This document shows positions 37,160-49,598 of a stretch of DNA of 64,000 nt, piece after piece. The position numbers and the translations under genes are program-made. Under the pieces are notes generated by a model, which saw only the letters and a list, made by a program, of their open reading frames with translations, searched no databases and had not been told where the DNA came from. Position 1 is the first letter of the stretch; each line of letters opens with the position of its first letter. This DNA is from Sialis fuliginosa (taxonomy: Eukaryota; Arthropoda; Insecta; Megaloptera; Sialidae), in NCBI GenBank assembly GCA_961205875.1, contig OY540812.1, positions 29,707,098-29,771,097 of the forward strand. Direction: 5' to 3'.

Positions 37160-37630
37160 TGGAAAATTAAAACATTAAATACATGAAACTAGACTATATA
37201 ACAAATAATTTGACACCATTTTGAAGTTTCTGTGATATATAATTCCAGTGTACTATGTCGTCAAAAACAGGGTACGTTTTTATTTATTCACCAAATATAT
37301 TCTATCTCTATTTGGTTCTATCTAGCTGTAACTAATAAACTATTCATCGGAATGATTTGAAGTTTTAATATGTAAAATTAGATTATATAATGTACATTTT
37401 AAGATTATTCTGAAGCCCGTGGGATTTATAGTTTTAGAGTAGGTACTATGTTGCTAAACAAAGGGCATTTCAATTTTTTAGATTTCTATCGTTCTTTACT
37501 TACATCGTAACTACTAAAATATTCATTGAATTGATCTGATATTTTAATAAATAAAACTAAACTTCATAACAAACTTTAACACCATTCCAAAGTTTCTGTT
37601 ATATATCATTCCAGAGCATGATATAATTAA
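37160..37630. repeat. Degenerate tandem repeat, three units of roughly 190 bp
   Basis: The order 'aaactagactatataacaaa', 'ttgacaccattttgaagttt', 'tgatatataattccag' (37185-37250) recurs near 37375-37440 and 37550-37615 with much divergence. Confidence 0.5.
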
Positions 37631-37958
37631 TAGATATGGTATTCTCGAGTTTCATTTTGACATTATTCTGCGCATGATGTCACACGGGAGTTTGTATGGT
37701 TACATGTGGTTAACACGTTTAGATGAATACATAACACAGTGTTTTTTTATCGTTCTTGTAGTTATCCAAATAAAATTTTATATTAAGACATATTATTAAT
37801 CAGACACACTGAGCACCATATGTATATATGTATTATACAAGTTTTATCATGGTTTTATAAACACCAAATAATTAGACTACTATATTAATACTATAATTAA
37901 TATGAGTGAAGTTAGTTGATATGCGCACAGCGCAATACCATATCTTCTTATAATTGTA

Positions 37959-39029
37959 TCATGATTCAAGAGTACTATATCCCCAACTCCTATATTTATT
38001 TAGAATACAATAAAAACAAAAATTATGTAACAACTGTAGTGACATAACTTCCTTATTTCTGTGAACTTAAGTCATTACAAGGTTAGTAAATACACAGGTT
38101 GCCTCAGTAGCTTTTGACCAATTAGCTTGGGCACACCAGATGACATATTTTCCCCTTCTCGTGCAGAGTTACAAGGCTATATTTGTTATGATTGGTCACC
38201 TCATTTCCCCTCTCCACATTTGGGCACAACAGATGACGTATTTCCCTCTCTTGTGCCGAGCTACTGAGGCTACCATGTACTTTACATACCTTGAAGTCAT
38301 TAGTAATTTTGCACTCTAAACAACATGTCAAATTTATCATAGCTTAAATAGCAAAATATAAAAAAAAAATTAAAAATATGTATATAAAACTTACTTGAAT
38401 TTGTAAACGCCGATATGAACCACGTCAAAAGACTCACAGAATCTGCATTTTTAGTCTTAAATATTTCATACAAGAATATTACTTTACTCGAAGCTCCAAT
38501 CGGTGTACACCAAGGCTACATCAAAACGATAAGTTATAAACAACATATTTTAAACTAAAACTATTAAGTAGTACTTACAAGAAGGAACGATAGCATCTCT
38601 CTTGGGAAAATTCCAAAAACGAAGCTCCCAAAAATATAAAAGTATACTAAAGCGTAAGTAGCCGATTTTACATTGATTAAATTCATGTAATACAGAACTA
38701 CGTATATTAGGATTATTTCTTGTACTAGAATTATAGGATACTCCATATATGAAAGCAATGCGTAACCATTACGATAATTGTAGCAAAACGTTATTGAATA
38801 ACTAAAAATCACACAGGTTGTAAATAACTACGGTTAAAATGGTAAAATATATAAATTACCTCGATAGTTCCATCATTAATCCAACCAAATTCATTCCTTT
38901 TGTATTTTTGACTTTCACGATTTGAATTATTTGTGGAATCTTCAGAATAAAGCATGATGTAATCGTAATTAAGCTTAAGAAGTCGGCAAATAATTGCAAA
39001 TAACCGTATTCTTCTCTTACAATACCCAT
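37959..39029 (-). CDS. Slc66a3: SLC66A3-like PQ-loop membrane protein
   Basis: Exons on the - strand: 39029-38860, 38801-38579, 38515-38395, then two candidates, 38315-38290 (26 nt) and 38051-37959 with the stop. Introns are 58, 63, 79 and 238 nt; phases agree throughout. The joined frame is 210 codons, close to the roughly 200 residues of SLC66A3/PQLC3. Exon 1 holds the first PQ-loop (SCFILKIPQIIQIVKVKN, then KGMNLVGLMMELS). Exon 2 carries NYRNGYALLSYMEYPIILVQ, diagnostic for this family, and further membrane helices. Exon 3 holds the second PQ-like loop (CTPIGASSKVIFLYEIFK, then SVSLLTWFISAFTNS). Several hydrophobic spans fit a seven-helix membrane protein. PQ-loop proteins move or sense small substrates at internal membranes; the cargo of this member is not known. 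The first three exons are firm. The last two rest on phase, length and a weak match, and the final acceptor is poor. Confidence 0.82.
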
Positions 39030-39153
39030 TTTCAACTATAAAATAAATTATTAATTAATTATACCATACCTAATGCTAAAATAAATCACAATTTGTACAT
39101 TTTAAAATTAATAGAAAAAATTAATTACTGTCAAAATTTAAATTTTATGGCTA

Positions 39154-39496
39154 ATACGGAGAGTCTGAGGGTCCTCTGTCAGATTTTTGAAAAATCCCGT
39201 ATATAGTTATTCAGAATAGGGTTGACGCGCATGCGTGACTAGATCAGTGTTAACAACTTTTATAAATCACGCATTTTATAAAACGACTGGCCACGTTTAG
39301 CTGTGTTATATTTAATTATTTAGTTTAAGTTAGAGTAGTCCAGGTAGATTTGGTTCCTTTTCAGGTAGGGTTAGGTTAGGTTTATTAATTGCACTAAATA
39401 ATATATTAACATAGATACAACATACTCTACTCTATTCTAACACATCAACACGTGATTTTCAGAGTTTTTGACAGAGGACCCCCAGACTCTCCGTAT
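39154..39496. mobile_element. TA-flanked MITE just upstream of the SLC66A3-like gene, 343 bp
   Basis: The ends atacggagagtctgagggtc and the complement of atacggagagtctgggggtc are inverted over about 30 bp and bordered by TA (39152-39153, 39497-39498). It lies 125 bp upstream of the start codon, so it sits in the promoter or 5' untranslated region of that gene. It includes ggttaggttagg, an insect telomere-like dimer, probably by chance. Confidence 0.82.
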
Positions 39497-39822
39497 TAAC
39501 CAATTTTATATTAGTTTTCATTCATTAATCAATAGATAATTTATGCATGCATCTTTTTTAACTTATCACCTTTACACATATTTATATCAAATCTTATCAA
39601 ATAATCAATATAACCTAACTTTTCGTTGACAGTAAAAAATATTTACATAATATTCTATAATAAAAATAACTTTTATGAAGATATTTACCAGTCGAGAAAT
39701 TAAAATTGATATAACTACTCTTTCAGAGCTTAGTTTATAAACTAAGCTCAAATATACTAGTTAAAAAATTATCATAATAGAAGTTATGATAATAGCTTGT
39801 GGTCACGTGATTTATTATTTAC

Positions 39823-39896
39823 CTCATTATCTTCTAAAAAATCATTGTTGATATATCCAAGGATCCCGGCGTTCTTTAAATAGTAAAAACCAGTAC
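39823..39896 (-). other. Possible orphan exon
   Basis: On the - strand an acceptor (acaaacag) is followed by 74 bases reading TGFYYLKNAGILGYINNDFL and a donor (GAG|GTAAAT). The residues look like real protein, but I do not recognise the family. The exon ends in phase 0, which would fit a join to the acceptor-like 'ttttatag' just before the SLC66A3-like ATG (reading LKMGIV). A 5' coding extension of that gene is thus possible, as is a fragment of another gene. Confidence 0.3.
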
Positions 39897-40271
39897 CTGT
39901 TTGTATCAATTATTTAAAAACAACATTTATTTAAAAAAATATACAGTGCATATTTACACATTTTATAATTATAGTTGTGTACATATTTTATACAATCATT
40001 GGCGTCCGAAAAGATGGACAAATGGGGCGTTTGCCCCCCTCTAAGATCGAATAAATTGATGCAATACTACATTAGTTTTATAATCTAATTGTGAAATAAT
40101 TTTTTTTCACAAGTAGAATTATTTCTTTACAAGCTCCCCCCCCCTGGAAAATTTTCTGGGAACACTTATTTATATAAATATTCAATTATATTATTTTAAT
40201 ATTGTTTAGTGCCTTTAAAAATTATTTCATCCCATCTGACATCGAATTTGTAATTAATATTGTTTCTATTA

Positions 40272-42483
40272 GTGGAGAGCCGTAAGGCATAGAAATTTTA
40301 AAACCTCGGAATCCAGGGCCAGTCAATGAATCTTTATGAAACCTTTTGGAATGTGTTTTTAACACTAAATAGAAAAAAGTTAAAAAAAAAATTTTGGACG
40401 GTCTCAATTTTTTATATATTAAAATTAATAATTGGGTCATTCCATATAAAATCATCAAGGGCTGAAGTTGCAACATTTTTAATTTTGATGAAAATTTAAT
40501 CATTTGTTATTATACTTATTAGATAGCAGAAACTGCAGTTAGAAAATTTTTAATGGCCATAGTTCGTGGGTGGTGACCATTTTACCCTCTTAAGATACGA
40601 AGATTTCGTCGATTTTCAACGTTTTTTCAACTCGCTATAGCACGCGTTCTAATAAAGCAATTATAACGGGCTTGATGTCATTTGAAAGCATAAAAAGTAT
40701 AGTTTCAAATGATCTAGCACGATTTTAAGTTTAAATTATTTTTTTGCAGATAGAGGCTTTTTAATTTTATTAATAATATTGTCATTTTTTCTATTTTTCG
40801 AAATTTATTGTGGCTTTACGGTTAAACTGAGAAAGCTATAATTATGTGTAAGTTATGTTCATTTATAGTACTCAGTACCCACAAAAAATCAGCTTGATTG
40901 ATGCACATTTTTTATTAAAAAAATTTAGTTAAATATCGCAAAAATCCCGAAAACACCAAAATCAGCTTCGAAACAAATAGCGGGAAAAAAAAATTGGAGA
41001 AATCTCATAGAATCTTTTTTAAAGTACTTGAAAAGAGCTTCAAAATGAGCACTGTTAAAAGTTGTATGTACAAAAATTGACGGAGATATGATACAAATAA
41101 AATTAGTATTCATATTTTTCAGCGTAAAAATTATCAACAATACCCCCACCATTACCACCAAAATCAAAATTGGACGTAATCCTTCTACAATTCCTTTCAC
41201 TTGAGTACTATCAATGTGATCCAGGAGTTTTGACTTATTTGAACCCTTCATTTTAAAAATTATTCCGTTTAAAGGGACAGGGAAAGGGGACTTTCACTGT
41301 AACATACAAACTTCAAACGTTCATAACTCAATTATTTTTAATGCTACAGAAAACAAAAAAAAAAAACTTATAGGAAATAAAAAATCCCAACTTTTTTTAT
41401 TCTAGCTATTTTTTTGTATCTGTATTCGTTTTTGAGTAATTAAAAAAAAGACAATCTTTTTTGAAATTATAAAAAATCTCTCGTCATTTCAATCAAACTT
41501 TTTTTCAAAACCAGGCATTTAAAACGGTCAAAACTCCTGGATCACATTGATAGTACTCAAGTGAAAGGAATTGTAGAAGGATTACGTCCAATTTTGATTT
41601 TGGTGGTAATGGTGGGGGTATTGTTGATAGTTTTTACGCTGAAAAATATTAATACTAATTTTATTTGTAGCATATCTCCGTCAATTTTTGTACAATCAAC
41701 TTTTAACAGTGCTCATTTTGAAGCTCTTTTCAAGTACTTTAAAAAAGATTCTATGAGATTTCTCCAATTTTTTTTTTTCTCGCTATTTGTTTTTCGAAGC
41801 TGATTTTGGTGTTTTCGGGATTTTTGCGATATTTAACTAAATTTTTTTAATAAAAAATGTGCATCAATCAAGCTGATTTTTTGTGGGTACTGAGTACTAT
41901 AAATGAACATAACTAACACATAATTATAGCTTTCTCAGTTTAACCTTAAAGCCACAATAAATTTCGAAAAATAGAAAAAATGACAATATTATTAATAAAA
42001 CTAAAAAGCCTCTATCTACAAAAAAATAATTTAAACTTAAAATTGTGCTAGATCATTTGAAACTATACTTTTTATGCTTTCAAATGACATCAAGCCCGTT
42101 ATAATTGCTTTATTAGAATGCGTGCTATAGCGAGTTGAAAAAACGTTGAAAATCGACGAAATCTTCGTATCTTAAGAGGGTAAAATGGTCACCACCCACG
42201 AACTATGGCCATTAAAAATTTTCTAACTGCAGTTTCTGCTATCTAATAAGTATAATAACAAATGATTAAACTTTCATCAAAATTAAAAATGTTGCAACTT
42301 CAGCCCTTGATGATTTTATATGGAATGACCCAATTATTAATTTTAATATATAAAAAATTGAGACCGTCCAAAATTTTTTTTTTAACTTTTTTCTATTTAG
42401 TGTTAAAAACACATTCCAAAAGGTTTCATAAAGATTCATTGACTGGCCCTGGATTCCGAGGTATAAATCTTACGGCTCTCCAC
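40272..42483. mobile_element. Giant hairpin element 1 of the 9 kb cluster, 2.2 kb
   Basis: TA borders both ends (40270-40271, 42484-42485). gtggagagccgtaaggcata on the left is mirrored on the right, and the arms (40272-41240, 41525-42483) stay nearly identical through ggaatccagggccagtcaat, ttcaatttttaatttttat-type A+T sequence, aaaatggtcaccacccacga and actcaagtgaaaggaattg. The loop is about 285 bp. An open frame with a hydrophobic stretch (VEGLRPILILVVMVGVLL) occurs in both arms but has no family likeness. A broken end lies at 523-606. Confidence 0.9.
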
Positions 42484-42507
42484 TATATTGTTGACTTACC
42501 TTCCCTA

Positions 42508-44702
42508 GTCCAGTAATTTTAGATATAAATGTACCTAATCTGGGAAAAAAATAGCAGATAGCTGAATTTGTGTATACACCTTCGTTACAGTGTTATAAAT
42601 AACGTGTAAAAAGTCCCCAACGATATCAAGCCGGCGTTGCGAGATATTGAAGGTCTAACGTGACGAAAAACGGTTATTCGCGAATATCTCGCTTCCTATG
42701 ACTCGGAGGTCAATAAGGGTTATTATATAAACGGTGTATTATTAAATTCTTAAGAAAAAAGGCTCTTTCCATTTTTTTTGAAAAACAACCGTTCTCGTGG
42801 TAGAGCGCGGAGAAAGTATGGCTATATATTTGCATACGGTATGACGCACTCTATGGCAATTGACTATTTGCATATGACTATTTCTAAGTGAAAAAATTAC
42901 AGGACAAAAATTAAAGAGTAGCAAATAATCTATAAGGTGTGTCATTCGGATATATTAAAAAAAAATTTTTATCAATTTTAATCACATTTAGTAGAACTGC
43001 AAACATAGCGATTTATGAAAAATTACCATTTTTATTCAATTTTGTGTTCAAAATCTACACCTAAGCTTTTGTAAAGTTATTTAATGGTTCTACTAAAATA
43101 AGCTTTGGACATATTGAGTAGAAAAGAGAGAAAAAATGTGTTAAATTGACCTGCATTTAACAATAGGTACGTCAAAAATTAAAAAATCGAAAAAAAAAAT
43201 ATTTTATTATAAAATGCACCCTTTTTAAAGTTGTATGTGTACTTATGTTATAAATATGACTAAATAGTAAAATTATAAATATTTTTAGGCTAAAAACATG
43301 TTTTTTTATTATTTTTTTGCTAGAAAAACTTCTATTCATATTACCGCAGGGTCTCTTGATAGCTCCTATTTCATATGCAAACCATCAAATTAAAAAAAAA
43401 TTAAAAAAATAGATTCACCATTAAATTTTGAATAATAAACAATAAATTATTTTTTACTTAATTTTATATTTTCCGTGTAATGGGAAGTCAAAATCAACAA
43501 ATATTGGACGATAACAAGAAAATTGGTGTCCGCGCGATTCTTTTTTGTTTTATAAAATAAGGACTGCATCGAGATAGGAACATGAAATTCGGTATTATTG
43601 TACATCAAACTCTCCTCTTCAAAAGCAAATGTGGCGCCACTCTCAATTCTTATTCGGCCCCAGTTTTATAAAACAAAAAAGAATCGCACGGACACCAATT
43701 TTCATGTTATCGTCCAATATTTGTTGATTTTGACTTCCCATTACACGGAAAATATTAAATTTAGTAAAAAATAATTAATTGTTTATTATTCAAAATTTTA
43801 TAGCGAATCTATTTTAATTTTAATTTTTTAATTTGAAGGCTTGCATATCAAATAGGAGCTATCAAGAAATCCTGCGGTAATATGAATAGAAGTTTTTCTA
43901 GCAAAAAAATAATAAAAAACATGTTTTTAGCCTAAAAATATTTATAATTTTACTATTTAGTCATATTTATAACATAAGTACACATACAACTTTAAAAAGA
44001 GTGCATTTTATAATAAAATAATTTTTTTTTCGATTTTTTAATTTTTGACGTACCTATTGTTAAATGCAGGTCAATTTAACACATTTTTTCTCTCTTTTCT
44101 ACTCAATATGTCCAAAGCTTATTTTAGTAGAACCATTAAATAACTTTACAAAAGCTTAGGTGTAGATTTTGAACACAAAATTGAATAAAAATGGTAATTT
44201 TTCATAAATCGCTATGTTTGCAGTTCTACTAAATGTGATTAAAATTGATAAAATTTTTTTTTTAATATATCCGAATGACACACCTTATAGATTATTTGCT
44301 ACTCTTTAATTTTTGTCCTGTAATTTTTTCACTTAGAAATAGTCATATGCAAATAGTCAATTGCCATAGAGTGCGTCATACCGTATGCAAATATATAGCC
44401 ATACTTTCTCCGCGCTCTACCACGAGAACGGTTGTTTTTCAAAAAAAATGGAAAGAGCCTTTTTTCTTAAGAATTTAATAATACACCGTTTATATAATAA
44501 CCCTTATTGACCTCCGAGTCATAGGAAGCGAGATATTCGCGAATAACCGTTTTTCGTCACGTTAGACCTTCAATATCTCGCAACGCCGGCTTGATATCGT
44601 TGGGGACTTTTTACACGTTATTTATAACACTGTAACGAAGGTGTATACAAAAATTCAGCTATCTGCTATTTTTTTCGTAGTTGAAATCTAAAATTACTGG
44701 AC
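42508..44702. mobile_element. Giant hairpin element 2 of the cluster, 2.2 kb
   Basis: gtccagtaattttagat at 42508 is mirrored at 44702, with TA on both sides. Arms of about 1.05 kb pair through acgatatcaagccggcgttg, gaccgagtcata-type sequence and gacgataacaagaaaattgg. The loop is about 43560-43668 and is unrelated. The order gaaaaacttctatt, tctcttgatagctcctatt and aattattttttacttaa is shared with the hairpin at 58352-61338, so the two belong to one diverged family, both starting TA|GTCC. Only short frames; 42742-42945 (-) and 44275-44478 (+) are the two copies of one frame. Confidence 0.9.
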
Positions 44703-44749
44703 TACCCCTTCTATTCTATAATTATTTATGGATCTATAACTGAGATCAT

Positions 44750-45214
44750 TTACAAATCGATTGTTATATAATTTAAAACTTCTTGTAGAATTTCTATTTT
44801 ATAAGATAACGTATCATTTTCATCAGATAAAAGTTTAATTGTTCGTGTTTCTTTTGATTCTTTTACTGTATTTTCATTAAAATCCCCACTCAAATTTAAA
44901 TTCCATTTATAAGAATAATACAGACATTTCCTTTCGATGCCTTCATGGTCTAAAAAAGACGTCAAAGACAAACTTCCGTTTATTAACATTATTGTTACTT
45001 TTACTGGGTATTCTAACGTATGAAATTACAAAAATATTTGATTTAAATATTCTTCTGAAACGTTGCTTGATATTTTTATTTTATCTGAAGTATCTGGTAC
45101 GTAAAAAAACCCTGCACTTTTTGATTGGGGTATGACACTTTCTGTGCTCATAGATAAGGTCGAAAGAATAATTTTCAGATAGGGAGCCACTTTAAAATCC
45201 GTGTAGAACACCAT
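44750..45214 (-). pseudogene. Unidentified 155-codon frame broken by one in-frame stop
   Basis: From ATG at 45214 the frame runs VFYTDFKVAPYLKI ... IPQSKSAGFFYVPDTSDKI to a TAA at 45028-45026 and continues without shift through MLINGSLSLTSFLDHEGIER ... IEILQEVLNYITIDL to a TAA at 44750. The composition is protein-like, unlike the A+T-driven frames nearby. Its first third is repeated in diverged form on the + strand at about 47050-47166 (VFYTDFKVAPYLKI, ESGIPQSKSAAFW), at the far end of the next hairpin. I do not recognise the family. It may be a fragment of a host or transposon gene caught in the hairpin, or a single-exon gene with a readthrough stop. Confidence 0.45.
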
Positions 45215-47165
45215 TATATCCGCTATTAAAGATGGCCCCCACCGTTTTTATTAAATTGGCTGTATCTCAGCTCCTAGTCATCTGATTTCAATTTTCTTTT
45301 GTTTGTTTTAAAGTTCTTATTGAGTAGATTTTTTTTGTCATAATTCATTTTTCTCTAAATCTTAAGGGTTCCCCACAATTTTCGAAAATCTGAAAATGTT
45401 ACTTTTTTACGAACTTAATTTTTATATAACTTTTTTATTGTGCCCAATATCATTTTTTTACATCATATAAAAAAGAAAGACATTTTTTTCTGCGTTCCAT
45501 TGATAACAAGATAATACTGTTTTAATTAACAACTTCTTTGGAAAAAGTGTGTTAAACTAAGAAAAATTGACTATTTTTGGATCATTCCATGTCAAGTTTA
45601 CCTTTTATCATATGAAATTTTATGTTGGGATCAATTTTCTCATATGGTATAGCTAAAACATTGAAAAATCTGTCATGGATGTCACTCAACTTTCTTATAC
45701 AATAAAAAAATGTACGTGTATCTACTAATATAAAACAAATAATTTTGGCTTACTGATGACAGATATAAAAAAATTAATAGAACATAAACTATAGATAATA
45801 ACGTTCTATACATTTTTTGTTAAAAATTAAATAAAAAAAAATTTTTTTTTAATTGGTAAGAGATACAAAAAAATTAATGGAACATAAACTATAGAAAATA
45901 ACGTTCTCTACATTTTTTGTTATAAACATTTCATTCTGTCATGAACTTGTTCAAAAAAAATGGAAAAAAATAAAAAATTAAATAAAAAAGATTTTTTTTA
46001 ATTGGTAAGAGATACAAAAAAATTAATGGAACATAAACTATAGATAATAACGTTCTCTACATTTTTTGTTATAAACATTTCATTCTGCCATAAACTTGTT
46101 AAAAAAAAAATGGAAAAAAATAAAAAATTAAATAAAAAAGTTTTTTTTTTAATTGGTAAGAGATACAAAAAAATTAATGGAACATAAACTATAGAAAATA
46201 ACGTACTCTACAACTTTTATTTCAATAATTTATTTCTGCTTTAAACCATTTCGAATATAATTGAAAAAAAACGATTATAACCTCAAAAACTTTTTTTGAG
46301 AGGAATTGAACATAACATAAATTATAAATAATAATATTATAAGTAAATTATTATTTAAACATTTTCTTCCAACACGTACCGTTTCAGAAATATTTCGAAT
46401 AATTACAAAAATTACAAGAGTAAATATCCGTTTCCGGTTTTAAAAACATCTGGTTTTCATTCTTAAAACAAATTAATCCTTAATATAAAATTTTACCCCT
46501 CTATGTACTGCCATTTTTGAGTTCCAACGTTTACAGACAAACAGATACACACACAGACAGACAGACAGACATGATGATAAAAATAGTCAGAATTGATTCA
46601 GGGAAGGTATAAATGGACATTTCTATCAAAATCTCGAATCCGAGAAACCAATACAGGTAAACTTGACTTGGAATGATCCAAAAATAGTCTATTTTTCTTA
46701 GTTTAACACGCTATTTCCAAAGAAGTTGTTAATTAAAACAGTATTATCTTGTTATCAATGGAACGCAGAAAAAAATATCTTTCTTTTTTATATGAAGTAA
46801 AAAAACTTTATTGGGCACAATAAACAAGTTATATAACAATTAAGTTTGTAAGAAAAGTGAAATCTTCAGATTTCGGAAAATTGTGGGGAACCCTTAAAAT
46901 TTAGAGAAAAATTAATAATGATAAAAAAGATTTTTTTTAATAACAACTTTAAAATAAACAAAATAAAATTGAAATCGGATGATTAGGAGCTGAGATACAG
47001 CCAATTTAATAAAAACCGTGGGGGCCATCTTTAATAGCCGATATAACAGTGTTCTACACGGATTTTAAAGTGGCTCCCTATCTGAAAATCTTTCATTTGA
47101 ACTTATATATGACCACAGAAAGTGGCATACCCCAATCAAAAAGTGCAGCGTTTTGGCTTTATTTG
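45105..47165. mobile_element. Giant hairpin element 3 of the cluster, about 2.1 kb
   Basis: The arm 45105-45605 (gcactttttgattggggtat, agccactttaaaatccgtg, ttccccacaattttcgaaaa, gatcattccatgtcaagtt) is mirrored at 46650-47165. The loop of about 1 kb holds a tandem array (45760-46260), a (ACAG)n run (46553-46572) and 'agtcagaattgattcaggg', a tail shared with 1452-2405. The outer ends run into the unidentified coding-like sequence and are not sharply defined. Confidence 0.82.
45852..46260 (+). repeat. Tandem repeat of about 150 bp inside the hairpin loop
   Basis: aattggtaagagatacaaa starts units at 45851, 46000 and 46151, each followed by 'gaacataaactatagaaaat', 'cattttttgttataaac' and 'ttcattctgtcat'. 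An earlier partial unit lies near 45760. Confidence 0.8.
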
Positions 47166-47169
47166 CCAC

Positions 47170-47904
47170 GAACCAGACGTACTACTAAATACAAATCAAT
47201 AACTAATCGAATTTGAACTGAGTTTTTTAAATATGGCGTAGTAGGTAACGATTTCTAATTCTTTGTTGTCAATGCATTTCTCGTACCTATAAACTTTTAT
47301 AATTTAATATTTTCTCTTTTAGAACACAACGTATTTCTTGCAATAACATTCTGAAATAAATGTGCATAATATGTATAATATATGTAAATATACATACATA
47401 AACTGTACCTAATTTTATTAAAACTAAAAGTATATTATTGGCTTAATTATTAGCGCGTCAAGAAGTATAATTTATTTATTATTTGAAAAATGATAATGTT
47501 AATGTATGCTCCTCCTTTTGTAGAATTGTTATTTTACACTATGAATAATATAAATTATAATTAAATAGATTATTTTTATGTATATCATTTTCATATAATA
47601 TAATAATAAATAATACCTGTATAAATAATTAATTAAAAAATACTTACATTGATATTCTTGTTGTATTACCCTATAAGGTCTTACAATTAGTTATTTATAA
47701 TATATTTATAATAACCTTAATACATATTATATTAGTATTTCCGGCAATAAGTAACATTGAATTTTTATTATCATACATTGAAAGGAATTTGATAAGATAA
47801 CATTACCTACCATTAAAAAAATTTCAGAAGACAAATAATTCAAATATTTCGTCTATATTTTATTTTAAATTAAAAAAAATACAACAATGTAATATATTAG
47901 TATA
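47170..47904. other. Unassigned A+T-rich stretch
   Basis: Very A+T-rich; no gene, inverted pair or known repeat recognised between the third and fourth giant hairpins. Confidence 0.4.
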
Positions 47905-49385
47905 GGAGCCAGCTGCAAAATGGGTGTAGATTTAACAACCGTCTGCCGTTGTGGTTTTTTTGAAGTACTCACTCAGACAAGCTCGGAAGATGAATCCGGT
48001 CCACCAGCTTGTGGGGATTTAATAGTTAGGGCCCACCAAAAATAAACAAAAAAAAATCACGTAACAACCGTTTGAATGAAACGGTTGCTTATAGTAAACC
48101 CCAATTAAAGATGTTTTGGATATACGGCAAAAATTTTTGCGTAGGGGTTTAATTACAGGGGCCTCTCAAAATTTCGACCCAAAAAAATCAGATAACAACC
48201 GCACCAGACCTGGTGCAAAATGTTTATTTGGACGTATACTAACATAAAAACATAATGGCAGAATTTTTTATGTAGGGACTTCGGTGCCATAAGGCCTACA
48301 AAGGGCCAGAATTGGGCCCTAATCTTAAAAATGCTGTAAAATCTAAAATACCGAATGAAAATTTCTGCCGCGCGATGTATACCTTTGTTATGAACTATAA
48401 AATAGATATATACCCATGGCAGAAGTTTTTATTCATGCAGTTGCCCCTCCCAGCTCCCCCAAAAGGTAAATTTGGATTAGTAATAAAATGCATTAAAAAA
48501 ATCATAACAAATAGGCCTATAGAGGCTTATAAATTTATAAAATGATAATATATTATTGTATTTAATGTTAGACACCCCCCGTGGCCCCCATCACCACCAA
48601 GAGAAAATTTGGGTTAGTAATAAAATTCGCTAAAAAATTATTACATTAGGTCTATAATGTCTTATGAACTTTTAAAATGATAATTTATTATTGTATGAGG
48701 GGGGGCACGGAGGGTGTCTAACATTAAATACAATAATATATTATCATTTTATAAGTTTATAAGCCTCTATAGGCCTATTTGTTATGATTTTTTTAGTGCA
48801 TTTTATTACTAATCCAAATTTACCTTTTGGGGGAGCTGGAAGGGGCAACTGCATGAATAAAAACTTCTGCCATGTGTATATATCTATTTAATAGTTCATA
48901 ACAAAGGCATGCACCGCGCGGCAGAAATTTTCATTCGGTATTTTAGATTTTACAGCATTTTTAAGATTGGGGCCCAATTCTGGCCATTAGTAGGCCTTAT
49001 AGCACCGAAGTCCCTACATAAAAAATTCTGCCATTATGTTTTTATGTAAGTATATGTCCAAATAAACATTTTGCACCAGGTCTGGTCCGGTTGTTTTCTG
49101 ATTTTTTTGGGTCGAAATTTTGAGAGGCCCCTGTAATTAAACCCCTACGCAAAAATTTCTGCCGTATATCCAAAACATCTTTAATTGGGGTCTACTATAA
49201 GCAACCGTTTCATTCAAACGGTTGTTACGTGATTTTTTTTTGTTTATTTTTGGTGGGCCCTAACTATTAAATCCCCACAAGCTGGTGGACCGGATTCATC
49301 TTCCGAGCTTTGTCTGAGTGAGTACTTCAATAAAACCACAACGGCAGATGGTTGTTAAATCTACACCCATTTTGCAGCTGGCTCC
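47905..49385. mobile_element. Giant hairpin element 4 of the cluster, 1.5 kb
   Basis: ggagccagctgcaaaatggg at 47905 and its mirror ending at 49385 are bordered by TA. Arms of about 670 bp pair throughout (ggaagatgaatccggtccac, cgtttgaatgaaacggttg, aattgggccctaatcttaa against ttaagattggggcccaatt). The small centre (48580-48710) is itself partly self-paired. No tie to the other hairpins was seen apart from the design. Confidence 0.9.
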
Positions 49386-49598
49386 TATACTATATGTATA
49401 TTAAGTGAAAATTTGAATTTTTTGTTTTCAAAAATTGAATTTATAATTAGATTTTCCAATTTCAATTTCTAACTAAGTAACTCATAATTAATGGAAGCTT
49501 CCTCCCCCCTTATTATAAATAAAAATATCACAAATTACGAATAGAACTAATTTTAAATTATATATAAATAAAATAAATATAAAAACAATGCTTATAAA

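Noticed and set aside
39366..39378. ggttaggttagg as an interstitial insect telomere repeat
   Set aside because: Only two units, inside a MITE; too short to distinguish from chance.
40925..41803. Open frame with a hydrophobic segment present in both arms of the hairpin (40925-41251 - and 41561-41803 +)
   Set aside because: Its conservation follows only from the arms being copies of each other; there is no family likeness, and the residues follow A+T-rich and gtggt-rich DNA.
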